Assembly: GCA_938040055.1 (NCBI GenBank)
Contig: CALHWY010000029.1
Span: 1 to 64,000 of the forward strand
Reading direction: 5' to 3'
DNA from: an uncultured Endomicrobiia bacterium
GTDB taxonomy: Bacteria > Elusimicrobiota > Endomicrobiia > Endomicrobiales > Endomicrobiaceae
Length of the DNA stretch: 64,000 nt
Part shown: in pieces, positions 1 to 9,072 of the stretch
Layout of the letters: the number at the start of each line of letters is the position of its first letter
Position numbering within the stretch: the first letter of the stretch is position 1
Notes under the pieces: model-generated
What the model saw: the letters and a program-made list of their open reading frames with translations, nothing else
The model's database searches: none
What the model was told of the DNA's origin: nothing
Program-made: the position numbers and the translations under genes

Positions 1-2
1 AT

Positions 3-1442
3 CTTCAAAAAATCTCGTCACTCCTTTGCATCTGCTTGCTTTTAAATTCATGTTCTACAAAATTAATATCGCCGGACAGGCTTCTGCCTGAAAAAACTCC
101 AAATCTTCAAGAATATGATTATACGAAATTCAGCCATAAAAACTTTTTAGAGAAAATACAATCTTTAAATAAAAAACTAACTGAACCCGGGAAATTGCAA
201 ACTATTGAAGAGTACGCAAAACTGGGGCAAGAGCTTTCCTCGGTAACAGAAGAATATAGACTATTTCTGGCTCTTGAATTTAACCGTAAGGATATATCCT
301 TTTCTTTGCAGCCTAACAGTAAAATGACTTTTAAATTTAACTCATACTGTTTAAACCCGGGAAAAGCCTCCCCAAGGCATAACGAACAATTCGTTTTTAG
401 AAAGAGCTCTCCTGACATACCTTTATATAAAGATATAATGTTGCACACCAACTCGGGAAAGAAGATCAAACCGGTAAACAAACAACTTTTATTCTGGAAT
501 TTAAAAAATGACGTAAAGTTTGAAAATCTTCCGCAAGACCAACAAGAACTGCTGATGGAAATAAATCCCACAGCATACTTAAAAATAAACAGCATTATCA
601 AATCCGAGGTAAAAACGCGGCTGACAAAATATGCTGAGACGCACATCCCGTTTTACGATGATACACAGAAAACAATAGATTTGCTAAAAGGAAAAGCATA
701 CACTTATCAGGATTATGCAAACAAAGTAGAAAAACTTGCCTCTACGCTGAAACTTCTTGCGGATGAAGGTCCCATTAAAGCAGACGGATATTACATTTAC
801 ACTTTAACGCAAAATTCCGGATTTTCAAGCACAACAATAACGTTTATAAACATTACAAATTTGCCGCTTGTAATAAGCTGTCTGGCTTTTTTGGATCCTC
901 TAAACAATAATGTACAGCCTATAGGTTTAGATATGCCTTTAATACTGGAAGAATATGAACAATACAAAAATGATATTGAAAACGAAATAGACAAAATGCT
1001 TGTTTTGCTTCTTTATAAAATAGGAAATGACGGAGATTACAAGTCAATATTGGATAATATTAAGAATAAACGCGCCCTGCTGTCTTTTCTTGGAGCAGGC
1101 TATATGTCGACACTATACACAAAAGCGGTTTTTTTACGAAATGGGACAGACGATGAAAGCGACGCATTCAGGCATGCTCTCTGGAACGCTTTAATGGTAA
1201 GAGATATGGGTGAAAGTTTAGCTGAAGAATTTGCCACAAACCATGAAATATTTGATAAAAAGCAGACCCAAAGACAAAAAGATATGGATATGCACAACAA
1301 TAAAGCCGGCAGAGAAACAGGAAAAGAATTATTTGAAAAAGGAATTAAAGACGAACTGTCATATATTAAAGAAATCCTTAAAAATAAAAACCGTTTGGAC
1401 GTCATAAACAAAACAGGAAAAGAATCATTGTACCAGCCATAG
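3..1442 (+). CDS. Lipoprotein with C-terminal DUF6973-like domain, 5'-partial
   Basis: The frame is open from base 3 through the window edge, so the true start lies upstream. The first visible residues form a hydrophobic stretch ending in Leu-Asn-Ser-Cys (Cys codon 51-53), a lipobox, so this is a lipoprotein whose signal peptide is cut by the edge rather than a protein starting at the TTG at 36. About 340 residues of unassigned sequence follow. The last ~110 residues carry a distinctive set: DAFRHALWNAL, ATNHE, and DMHNNKAGRE. That His/Glu/Asn pattern matches what I recall of the DUF6973 family, which occurs at the C-termini of many secreted bacterial proteins; its activity is not known to me. 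A small membrane protein gene follows 67 bases downstream, and a broken second copy of only this C-terminal domain follows that. No function is claimed beyond a surface lipoprotein with a modular C-terminus. Confidence 0.8.
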   Translation, partial: LQKISSLLCICLLLNSCSTKLISPDRLLPEKTPNLQEYDYTKFSHKNFLEKIQSLNKKLTEPGKLQTIEEYAKLGQELSSVTEEYRLFLALEFNRKDISFSLQPNSKMTFKFNSYCLNPGKASPRHNEQFVFRKSSPDIPLYKDIMLHTNSGKKIKPVNKQLLFWNLKNDVKFENLPQDQQELLMEINPTAYLKINSIIKSEVKTRLTKYAETHIPFYDDTQKTIDLLKGKAYTYQDYANKVEKLASTLKLLADEGPIKADGYYIYTLTQNSGFSSTTITFINITNLPLVISCLAFLDPLNNNVQPIGLDMPLILEEYEQYKNDIENEIDKMLVLLLYKIGNDGDYKSILDNIKNKRALLSFLGAGYMSTLYTKAVFLRNGTDDESDAFRHALWNALMVRDMGESLAEEFATNHEIFDKKQTQRQKDMDMHNNKAGRETGKELFEKGIKDELSYIKEILKNKNRLDVINKTGKESLYQP

Positions 1443-1509
1443 AATTTTCGTTTTTACGATAACGGGATAAACAACATAAATTTTTAGAATATAATAGGAA
1501 AACAGGAAA

Positions 1510-1830
1510 GTGACTATAAAAAAAATATTAAAAACAGCGGCAGTTGCATTTTTTGCGGCATTGCTTTTAGGGCGGTTCCCGAACATTTTATATTATCTCG
1601 GCGTTTCACCACAGCTGCCGGCCGAAATCTCATACATTTTAGGCATTTTATATCTTATATTATTTGCATTATCGGCATTATCCTTTATATTTGCTATTCC
1701 TTTGTTCATATCGGCATCAGCTAATAAAAATAAAAAGCATTTGCAGACTGCATTATTTTTAACCATATTCGCCGTGACTTCATTAGCTATAGCGTATATA
1801 GACATTATAGAAGTTTCCGGTAACAGCTAA
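1510..1830 (+). CDS. Small membrane protein, about three transmembrane segments
   Basis: A 106-residue protein starting with GTG, with a weak purine-rich AGGAAA just upstream. It has three clear hydrophobic segments (roughly residues 10-30, 40-70 and 80-100), separated by short loops; one loop is basic (NKNKKH). No family is recognised. It sits between the lipoprotein with the RHA-WNA C-terminal domain and a broken extra copy of that domain, which begins only about ten bases after this stop codon. In polymorphic-toxin loci that position is usually taken by the immunity gene, and membrane-protein immunity factors are common there, so an immunity role is a reasonable inference but nothing in the sequence proves it. 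Confidence 0.6.
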   Translation: MTIKKILKTAAVAFFAALLLGRFPNILYYLGVSPQLPAEISYILGILYLILFALSALSFIFAIPLFISASANKNKKHLQTALFLTIFAVTSLAIAYIDIIEVSGNS

Positions 1831-1839
1831 AAAACGGGA

Positions 1840-2111
1840 AAACGGGCATATGATGAAAGGACGTTTCCGGGCATGCCTGTTGGAATGCGGAAATGGTAAA
1901 AGAAATCGCTGACTTCTTTGCAGAAGAAATAGCGACAAATCATGAAATATCTTCCTCAAATATAAAAAAAAACGGATTTGCACAATAATAAAATAGGCTC
2001 GAAATTGCCAAAAAGTTAATTAAACAAGGTATTACTGACAGTAACTCTACGGCAAATGCAATATTATCCAGTCAGGAAAAACTCATTGTAATATCTCTGA
2101 GGAAAAAATAA
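1840..2111 (+). pseudogene. Frameshifted orphan copy of the DUF6973-like C-terminal domain
   Basis: Reading all three forward frames recovers a decayed paralogue of the last ~110 residues of the lipoprotein at the window start. The pieces in order are a DER-TF segment in one frame, then HACWNAEMVKEIADFFAEE and IATNHE in a second, then LHNNKIG, and finally a segment like AKKLIKQGITD running to a TAA at 2109-2111. These align in order with RHALWNALMVRDMGE, EEFATNHE, MHNNKAG and the closing KGIKDELSYIKEIL region. There is no room for the N-terminal part, so only the domain was duplicated, and at least two frameshifts plus in-frame stops show it is dead. Confidence 0.75.
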
Positions 2112-2447
2112 AAAAAACAAATCAAAACAGCGTTTTCCCCCGCATTGTTCTGCTCCTTTTGTTTTCACTGCAAAATTTGTTTTTTATCGTGACGGCATTC
2201 GGACTTAATGCATACAGTCTAATACCGCGGCGCGGCTGCGCCTGATTCTTACAGGACTTCCCCATAGGCGATGACAAAAGGCTGCTTGAAGATTACAAAA
2301 ATCTCCACGTTTTTTTAACATAAACCGCAAAAGCTCATAATATATGGACTGATACTATGAAACAGAGTCAAAAAAAGATTTTAAAACTCTCCCTTATTTA
2401 TATCAAAAGCCGCTTATTCGGGCTGTATATGGAAAAAATAAAAATGG
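2112..2447 (+). other. Gene-free stretch with short open fragments
   Basis: No intact gene. A 37-codon open segment around 2130-2245 encodes a hydrophobic helix that could be the wreck of another small membrane protein. A 31-codon reading frame (MKQSQKK..., about 2357-2452) lies just before the creD promoter. Neither has a convincing ribosome-binding site or a family match. Confidence 0.35.
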
Positions 2448-2453
2448 TATAAT
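2448..2453 (+). promoter_or_regulatory. Probable -10 box (TATAAT) for creD
   Basis: A perfect TATAAT, with no good -35 hexamer at the usual distance. Transcription starting about 2460 would leave a ~20-base leader containing GGGAG at 2472-2476, correctly placed for the ATG at 2482. Confidence 0.5.
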
Positions 2454-2481
2454 TGATGGAAAATAAAATATGGGAGATATT

Positions 2482-3828
2482 ATGGCCAAAAAACTTAATC
2501 TTTCAATCATATGGAAAGGACTTGTAATAGGAGTTTTGATTCTTCTTATGCTTATACCTCTTGCTTTTGTAAAAGGCACGATAAAAGGCAGGCTCGAATA
2601 TAAAAACGAGGCAAGTTCGAAAATAACCAAATCCTGGGGCGATCAAATATTGATAGCCGCTCCGATACTTAATATTCCCTATGTTGTCCAATATAAAGAA
2701 GCCGACAGCAAAACCTGGAGCAGCAAGACAAGTTATGCGAAATTCTCTCCCAAAAATCTTGACGCCGTAGTAAATATAGAATCCAGCACCAGATACATAG
2801 GCATATTCAAAGTGCCGGTTTTTAAAGCCGATATAATAATGAAAGGAAATTTTGACGCACCGCAGAAATTGCCTGACGCTAAAGAAAATGAAGCCTTTAT
2901 TTCTTTGGAAATAAACGATTTGAAAGGCATTTCAGCGCCCGAGTTCGTCTGGAACGGTTCAAAAGCAGAATTCGAACCTTCTCTTCACGGCGCTCCTTTA
3001 AAAATCAATTTGCCGCAAGTACGCAGCTATTCCTCGAAAATGTCTTATACGGGATATTACGATTATGAAGAAACGAAAAACATGAAATTGCTGAGCGCGA
3101 AAATAACACTGAAACCCGGCAATTTTTTCGAACTGAAATTTTCCGTCAAAGGAAGCAATGCGATAAGTTTTGTTCCTCTCGGCAAAGACAATAAATTTTC
3201 CGTCCGTTCGCAGTGGTCAAACCCTAACTTTTCCGGAAACTTTCTACCCGACACAAAAGAAATAACAAAAGACGGTTTCAGCGCGGCCTGGAACATAAAT
3301 TATATGGCAAGCGGAATACCGTTAAGGCTTGACGGGGCTGACCTTTCTTCGGCTCTGTTTACTACGACGCTTCTTGTGCCGGTAGATAACTACCGCGCCG
3401 CTGAAAGAGCCACAAAATACGGCATTTTATTTATTATCCTCACATTTCTTGCATGCTTTGTTTTTGAGATCACAAGCAAAAAACCCATACATCCTTTCCA
3501 GTATCTGCTTGCCGGTCTTGCGATGGCCGTTTTTTATATACTTCTTGTATCCATATCCGAGTTTATCGCGTTTTTTTACGCATACCTTATCGCGGCGGCG
3601 GCCGTCATCGCCCTTATAACAGCCTATATAAAATTCGGAGTAATGAAAGGTCTTACGTCCAGACAAACTGCGGTAGTCGCGCTATCCTTCTCGGTTTTAT
3701 ACGCATATCTGTACGTACTGCTGCAGCTTCAGGATATGGCTCTTATATTCGGCTCGGTAAGTTTGTTTATCGGTCTGGCTATCGTAATGTATGCGACAAG
3801 AAATATCAGCTGGTACGAGGAACAGTAA
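2482..3828 (+). CDS. creD: CreD-like inner-membrane protein
   Basis: About 448 residues with the CreD layout: an N-terminal membrane helix (residues ~8-30), a long periplasmic domain, then a C-terminal bundle of roughly five helices starting near residue 310. The motif ASSKITKSWGDQ followed by APILNIPY after the first helix is typical of the family, whose Escherichia coli member affects envelope integrity and colicin/beta-lactam tolerance; the molecular activity is unknown. An ATG at 2470 is also in frame, but GGGAG at 2472-2476 lies between the two ATGs and serves the one at 2482. The next gene begins four bases after the stop, so the two are probably co-transcribed. No two-component genes of the creBC type are next to it. 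Confidence 0.8.
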   Translation: MAKKLNLSIIWKGLVIGVLILLMLIPLAFVKGTIKGRLEYKNEASSKITKSWGDQILIAAPILNIPYVVQYKEADSKTWSSKTSYAKFSPKNLDAVVNIESSTRYIGIFKVPVFKADIIMKGNFDAPQKLPDAKENEAFISLEINDLKGISAPEFVWNGSKAEFEPSLHGAPLKINLPQVRSYSSKMSYTGYYDYEETKNMKLLSAKITLKPGNFFELKFSVKGSNAISFVPLGKDNKFSVRSQWSNPNFSGNFLPDTKEITKDGFSAAWNINYMASGIPLRLDGADLSSALFTTTLLVPVDNYRAAERATKYGILFIILTFLACFVFEITSKKPIHPFQYLLAGLAMAVFYILLVSISEFIAFFYAYLIAAAAVIALITAYIKFGVMKGLTSRQTAVVALSFSVLYAYLYVLLQLQDMALIFGSVSLFIGLAIVMYATRNISWYEEQ

Positions 3829-3832
3829 TTTT

Positions 3833-5638
3833 ATGAAGAAGATATTGTTCCAGTTCTTTGCTTTTTTGTTTGCGTTTTCGGCCGCGGCCGGCGCGCAGGA
3901 ACGCATACTCGATTTTGCCTCGGTTATGAACGTGCGGGAAGACGGCTCCGCAGTCATTGAAGAAACTATCACGATAAATGCCGAACATGTCAACATACGC
4001 CGCGGCATATACAGGGATATCCCGAATACGGAATCGGAGCCGGTAAAGTTCATATCTTTATTTATGGACGGACAGCCCCACCCTTCTTTTATCGAGCGTC
4101 CGGGGAATAATTTAAGAATCAATTTCGGCGATGATAATTACCTGTCAAAAGGAATACATACTTATCAATTGGTTTACTCGATAAAAAATCTTGTTAAAGA
4201 TTTTGAAGATTACGACGAAATTTACTGGAATGTGACGGGCAGCAACTGGGCATTTGAAATAGAGCGGGCTTCCCTGCTTATAAACTTTCCGCAAAAAGCC
4301 GAAATAATGAATTCGCTGGTTTCATTATATACGGGACACGAGGGTTCTAAAGATTCCGACGCCGTAAGAAAGTCCGAATTCCGTTTTGAAACGACAAAAC
4401 CGTTATACAGCGGCGAAGGTTTTACAGTAGCCGTTCCTTTTGAAAAAGGAGTCGTGGAGTCCCATAAAATAACGCGGGCGCGCTCTCGCGGAAATTCCGG
4501 CATAAAAAATATAATACTTATAAGCGCGGCGGCTGTTCTTTTCTGCGTCTTCATCGCTTATTTGGCAATAAGCTGGCTTGCCGTCGGCAGGGATCCCAAA
4601 GACATTACAGTGACGGAATTTGCGCCTCCCGAGGGAATATCACCGGCCTTTATGCGCTGTCTTTGGAGAAGAGGCACGGATAAAAAAATGTTCGCCGCCG
4701 CGCTTATAAGCCTGGCGATGAAAGATAAGATCGAAATAATTGAACAGAAAAGCTTATTTCAAAAACAGGCCGTCTTGAAGCTGAAAGACAAAAATACCGA
4801 AGGTTTGCCGAAAGAGGAGGAGCATATAATTAAAAGTCTTTTTGCGCGGAAAACGGATTTTACCATAAGCCGCGCCAACTGGAATCTTCTTTCTTCGTGC
4901 ATAAACCATATTGAACGAAAACTCGGTTCGGATAAAAAAGAATACGTACTCTCAAACGCCAAATATATAAAGCCCGCAGCGGCCGGACTGGTTTTATTCC
5001 AGCTTTTTTTTATTCTTGCCGGTTCGGATGTGCCCCTATTTATATTTTTAAATCTGCATTATTCCGTTTTCCTGACGGTATTTACAAAATTTCCCAGAAA
5101 AGCGATAGTAAAGATTGCGGCTTTTATCCTGATTAATTTATTTTACGCCCCGTTTTTTTTCAGCATAGGACAAAGCGCGGGAACAGCCGCGTCAGTCGCG
5201 GAAGGTTTATTTTTGCTTTCTTTCTGGGCGATGCTTGTCTATACGAACATCATAGATAATCTTACGGAAAAAGGACGCGAATTGTTCAAACATATAAGAG
5301 GTTTTTACCGTTATATGACAATAGCCGAAGAACACAGGGTTGCTTTATCCGTTCCGGTTGATGATGAAAAAATATTTGCCGATTATCTTCCTTATGCTTT
5401 TGCTTTTGATATGGAAAACAAATGGATGGCAAGATTTGAAAAAACTATTTCCCAAGCCGCGATAGAGCGCAGCATGCAAAATATCGGAGGAAGAAACGCT
5501 CTGGCAAGAGGTCTGCTTCTTTCTTCAATAAATTCCGCGGCTCCCAAAAGCGGTTCAGACTCGAATTCCTCAAGCGGTTCGGGCGGAGGCGGATTTTCCG
5601 GAGGAGGTTTCGGAGGAGGAGGCGGCGGCGGACGTTAA
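3833..5638 (+). CDS. DUF2207 membrane protein with glycine-rich tail
   Basis: A 601-residue predicted membrane protein. It has a signal peptide (MKKILFQFF... cut after a GAQ-type site near residue 22). An extracytoplasmic DUF2207 domain follows, with recognisable elements such as VREDGSAVIEETI, RRGIYRDIP and DEIYWNVTG. A transmembrane helix lies near residues 225-250, then a cytoplasmic part, then three or four more helices in the 380-485 range. The end is a long Ser/Gly tail (GGGGFSGGGFGGGGGGG), which is common in this family. I start at the ATG at 3833 because it gives the signal peptide; an upstream in-frame ATG lies inside creD. The function of DUF2207 proteins is unknown. It follows creD by four bases and is probably in its operon. 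Confidence 0.85.
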   Translation: MKKILFQFFAFLFAFSAAAGAQERILDFASVMNVREDGSAVIEETITINAEHVNIRRGIYRDIPNTESEPVKFISLFMDGQPHPSFIERPGNNLRINFGDDNYLSKGIHTYQLVYSIKNLVKDFEDYDEIYWNVTGSNWAFEIERASLLINFPQKAEIMNSLVSLYTGHEGSKDSDAVRKSEFRFETTKPLYSGEGFTVAVPFEKGVVESHKITRARSRGNSGIKNIILISAAAVLFCVFIAYLAISWLAVGRDPKDITVTEFAPPEGISPAFMRCLWRRGTDKKMFAAALISLAMKDKIEIIEQKSLFQKQAVLKLKDKNTEGLPKEEEHIIKSLFARKTDFTISRANWNLLSSCINHIERKLGSDKKEYVLSNAKYIKPAAAGLVLFQLFFILAGSDVPLFIFLNLHYSVFLTVFTKFPRKAIVKIAAFILINLFYAPFFFSIGQSAGTAASVAEGLFLLSFWAMLVYTNIIDNLTEKGRELFKHIRGFYRYMTIAEEHRVALSVPVDDEKIFADYLPYAFAFDMENKWMARFEKTISQAAIERSMQNIGGRNALARGLLLSSINSAAPKSGSDSNSSSGSGGGGFSGGGFGGGGGGGR

Positions 5639-6266
5639 GGCGTGAACAGCTTTGCTAAATCCTTAAGTGATTGAAAGCGGCAAAGCGTAAATTGAAAAAC
5701 ATTTATCGCAGAAAAGATATATACCAATTCGGGACTTCAAAAGAGTTTATTGAATGCTTTGACGCTAAACTCAAATAAAGAAAAAAATTTTCCGGTTTTC
5801 ATCCTGAAGTAAGATTGCGATAAAATAAGCTTTGCAGAATTCTTTAAAGAAAAACTTGACAACACATATCGTCTACTGAAAAATAAAGAGGATAACCGGA
5901 AAAATTATAAGCAATACCGGCCTTTCGGTATTAAAATTCGGCGGCATTCTGAGATTAACCGTATAGAAATAACGGAAAAACCCGGTTAATTTATCGCGCA
6001 GAGAAAGAAAAGCATGCCGGAATACGCGAATTTATGTGCTTCCTGTTATTGCTGCCGATGAGCAAAAGATAATAAAATCAATTGAGTAAAGCCGTAAAAA
6101 ACACAAGAAAAATGTCCTAAAAAAAGCTTTTCTTGTTTGTATAGACACAGGAATCGCAGTCGGTTAAGTTATGCGCCATTTTATTGAAAAAACAATACGC
6201 AGCAGCGCACGGTCTACCCGTATCTTTATGATAGGAACAGACTCGCCGGAAAAACTTTTCCCGAAG
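5639..6266. other. Gene-poor stretch with decayed coding fragments
   Basis: No intact gene. On the + strand short open pieces can be read (about 5675-5777 and 5834-5988, the latter with a basic segment containing FGIKIRRHSEINRI), separated by stops and apparent frameshifts. This looks like the remains of one small gene or a pair of small genes. I could not assign a family. Confidence 0.3.
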
Positions 6267-6294
6267 TTTGCATTTGAATAAAAAAGGATAATAT
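6267..6294 (+). promoter_or_regulatory. Probable promoter of the tRNA-Ser gene
   Basis: TTTGCA at 6267-6272 and TAATAT at 6289-6294, with a 16-base spacer, about 60 bases before the tRNA. The segment 6289-6305 is identical over 17 bases to a segment upstream of the aconitase gene. Confidence 0.45.
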
Positions 6295-6355
6295 AGTAAA
6301 ATTAACTGGCTGCTTCACAAGGCAGGCATTTTTTTTATAAACATTCCAGACAAAT

Positions 6356-6442
6356 GGAGAGATGGCCGAGCGGTTTAAGGCGCAGTCCTGGAAAGACTGT
6401 TTATCCGAAAGGGTAACTAGGGTTCGAATCCCTATCTCTCCG
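6356..6442 (+). tRNA. tRNA-Ser(GGA)
   Basis: An 87-base class II tRNA. The acceptor arm GGAGAGA (6356-6362) pairs with TCTCTCC (6435-6441), with discriminator G at 6442. The anticodon stem is CAGTC/GACTG around the loop CTGGAAA, giving anticodon GGA, which reads UCC/UCU serine codons. A long variable arm (TATCC-GAAA-GGGTA) and a GGTTCGAATCC T-arm confirm a serine tRNA. The 3' CCA is not encoded. Confidence 0.97.
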
Positions 6443-6633
6443 TATTTTAGTTTTCTTTTTTTAAAATATTCCCTAAAAGCGCGAAAACGCTTTCGGGGAT
6501 TTTTCGTTCGGATAGACAAAGTGCCCCCAAAAAAGCGCTGAAAGTATGATTTTTTCAGGAAATGAAGGAAGCCCTCTCTTGCCGTCCCTTTTTAAAATTC
6601 ATTATTGACGGCATTTATTACATATACATACAA

Positions 6634-6663
6634 AAAAGCCCGGATTTTAAAATCCGGGCTTTT
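6634..6663. terminator. Bidirectional terminator, perfect 30-bp palindrome
   Basis: Two 15-base arms, AAAAGCCCGGATTTT and its exact complement, meet without a loop base. The GC core is flanked by A and T runs, so it can terminate from either side: the tRNA transcript coming from the left and the minus-strand lipoprotein gene that ends at 6704. Confidence 0.8.
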
Positions 6664-6703
6664 CAAATCAAACTTTATTTTTTGACATTACTCTAAGTAG
6701 TTC

Positions 6704-7393
6704 TTATGGCACTATTACTAAATGCTTAAATTCAATGAGGTCGCTCTCTGCGACAAAGTCCTCAATCTTAGCTGTAATATATGCTTTGGCAGAATCATGT
6801 CCTGGGGCAAATTCCTCCACTTTAACAGTCGTATTTTGTCCGCTTTTAGTTTTCTCGGGATCAAATTTAAATAAATCCATACCAAAACCAAGCACGCCAG
6901 GGTAACGAATGCCCCATTCTATATCGCCTTTATACTCACTGCCATTGTAAGTAACATTGGCTTTAACGGTAGAACCGAATGCTTCCATTACAGCGGCTGT
7001 CCCTTCTATCTCTATAGAAACATTAGCGACTGAAACTTTCAAATTCTTTTTCAGCCCGCCACAATCGACAATTATATACTTATCTTCCGTCGTGGAACCG
7101 TTTAAAGCCGTAAATGAAGTCTCGCTTTTATCGGGATCGCTGAAATTTCCAAGTCCGTCCCAGTCTGTTGTCCAGGCCGTCACGGGATCGGCAATAATTT
7201 TGCCCTTTGCGTCTTTTAACACGGCTTTCAATTTAACTGCCTGTTTAGAATATAAACGCAATGAATTGACTGCCCGTTCGTTCGCATAGACGGTAAGAAC
7301 TGCCTTTGAGCTGCTGTCTCCTCCGCTGCTTCCGCAAGCCGGAATAAGTCCTAAAAAAACAAAAGAAAAAATAAATAAGGCTGCTTTTTTCAC
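6704..7393 (-). CDS. Small lipoprotein with Ig-like repeats
   Basis: A 229-residue protein with a lipoprotein signal peptide ending in IPAC (Cys ~20), then a Gly/Ser linker. About 200 residues with a beta-sandwich look follow (LTVYANERAVNSL, KLKAVLKDAKGK, TDWDGLGNFSD, VKANVTYNGSEY), resembling bacterial Ig-like domains arranged in two tandem repeats. The start is GTG, chosen because AAAGGAGG lies five bases upstream. It stands alone between a bidirectional terminator and a long gene-free region. Probably a surface-anchored binding or structural protein; no specific role can be given. Confidence 0.75.
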   Translation of the reverse strand: MKKAALFIFSFVFLGLIPACGSSGGDSSSKAVLTVYANERAVNSLRLYSKQAVKLKAVLKDAKGKIIADPVTAWTTDWDGLGNFSDPDKSETSFTALNGSTTEDKYIIVDCGGLKKNLKVSVANVSIEIEGTAAVMEAFGSTVKANVTYNGSEYKGDIEWGIRYPGVLGFGMDLFKFDPEKTKSGQNTTVKVEEFAPGHDSAKAYITAKIEDFVAESDLIEFKHLVIVP

Positions 7394-7952
7394 AATGCCT
7401 CCTTTGCGGAATTAACCGCATTTTTACGGATTTTACAAACAATGTCGGGTTTTTGTCAATGTCAGTAAAATTGTACAAATTTTAATTTGAAAACTTTTTT
7501 ACAATAGTTTAAGCTTTAAATATTTTTATTTTTTGCAGGAAAAACAGAAATGCGCCCTTGCTGCTTTTGTGCGGCAAATAAGAAATATGCGATAAAAAAA
7601 TTCAAACGGAATCTTCATATTTCCGGAGTTATGCAAAATCCGGCAAAAACGGACTGCCAGGCAAAATTTTCAGGAAGCGTTAGAGGGATGTTATAATTTA
7701 GGATATTTTTAAAGCGCCGCGGATGCCGCGGGAATAAAAATGAAAATATATGAAAGCCGAGAAGGAGCTCGGCCGGATAAAAAATATTTTCCGGCATATT
7801 AAAACCGGCATATTAAAATAAGAAATAAAAGATAATAAAAGATTTTAATCAAAAGCATTAAATATTGCTTTTAGAAACCGGATAAATATGTTTTTTGATA
7901 AACAATCCGTTTACGCATTATGACGAATAATGTAAACGGCTAAAAAATTTAT
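7394..7952. other. Intergenic stretch without a gene
   Basis: No reading frame with a ribosome-binding site. Short hairpins occur (for example around 7712-7730 and 7759-7776). Any 5' part of the DUF1848 remnant that follows should lie here, but no recognisable N-terminal motif of that family is left. Confidence 0.4.
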
Positions 7953-8372
7953 TTGCACGGACGAATGTCGAAAGATTTTGCGGTAACCGAGCTGAAAATT
8001 AAAAACAGTGTAAAAGATATCTGCTTTATCGTAGGGCGTTTTTCCGATTTTGCAAAACAATATAATTTGCGCATTGAAACCTGCGCCGAAAAAACAGATC
8101 CGCAAAGATTCGGCATTAGCCATGCTAAATGTATTGACGGAAATTTAATAGAAAAGATAACTGGCTATATTATATGCGGCAAAAATAAAAGAGACGGCAG
8201 CAGATTATTCTGCGGATGCATAAAACGCATTGACATCGGACAGTACGGAGGCTGCGTTCACGGCCACACTTACTGCTATGCCAATGCCTACAAAAACAAA
8301 GCTTTTGAAAATTACGGCAATCACAATCCGAAATCTCCGGTTCTTTTCGGAAAATTAATGCAAAAACCTTAA
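7953..8372 (+). pseudogene. C-terminal remnant of a DUF1848 protein
   Basis: An open stretch of 139 codons that matches only the C-terminal half of DUF1848 proteins (normally ~300 residues). Visible elements are IETCAEKTDPQRFGISHAKC, CGCIKRIDIGQYGGC and YCYAN...HNPKSPVLFG. The family is cysteine-rich and resembles radical-SAM/iron-sulfur proteins. Here the usual HGCxYCYAN reads HGHTYCYAN, so one conserved cysteine has become histidine. The open frame begins at a TTG with no ribosome-binding site, and the whole N-terminal domain is gone. I therefore call it a pseudogene, although the surviving frame is undisturbed and a shortened product cannot be excluded. Confidence 0.7.
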
Positions 8373-9072
8373 ACTAAGAAGCTGCGGAATAAAAAACTTA
8401 AAAAACTCCGGACAAGATTGAACTCGCGGTTTATTTTAAAAGCGGCAAGTCCGCTTGAAATTTCAGCATATTGCGGATATAAGCACAACTCCCAGCCGCA
8501 GTCCGGCTTATGGATATAAAGGGCTTTTTACGGATTATAAGCTTTTAACTTTAATTTCCGGATTTTATGTCAGCGCCAATATCCCGGCTTGCTTTCGGGC
8601 TTGCAAAACAATATCCCGTTTCTTTTATCCCGTTTTACAAAAAACTCCGGCGCCGCAGCCGGTGATGTGTTTTTCTTTACGGACATTGATAACAAAAAGC
8701 GCAGTTTTACGCTTCAGCGCGTGCGCGCCGCTGAATTTTTGCTACTCTGAAAAATAACAATGTAATTTCAGAAATCACCATAAAACACTATGAAGCAACC
8801 GCTCATATAATTTTCAGCAAAATACCGTTTATAAGAATAAGTTTTCCGAACAATTTGAAACATGCAATCTCAGATAAATTATTATGCATTCACTAAAAGT
8901 CTAATATAAATTTTAAAATTTCATTTCACAAAACAAAGTCGAATTGAATAACTTTTGACTTGAAATATTGACTTTTCAGATTGTAAAGGATTATGATTAT
9001 TGCGATGCTTTTGTCCGGGCTCTTACACATGCTTACTGATTTTGATTTCAACTATATTCGTTTTAAGTAAAG
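8373..9072. other. Gene-free, increasingly AT-rich stretch
   Basis: No supported gene on either strand. A 100-codon frame at 8455-8757 has no ribosome-binding site and no coding character. From about 8870 the base composition becomes clearly more AT-rich, and this continues through the helicase gene. Confidence 0.4.

Noticed and set aside
5675..6120. Possible RelE/HigB-type toxin remnant
   Set aside because: Only loose similarity in a few basic segments across frames; not enough to name a family.
6226..6519. 97-codon minus-strand reading frame containing GEIGIRTLVTLS
   Set aside because: It is the antisense of tRNA-Ser, a well-known false protein in annotations.
8455..8757. 100-codon + strand reading frame
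   Set aside because: No ribosome-binding site, no motif, low-complexity residue mix, and located in a decayed region.
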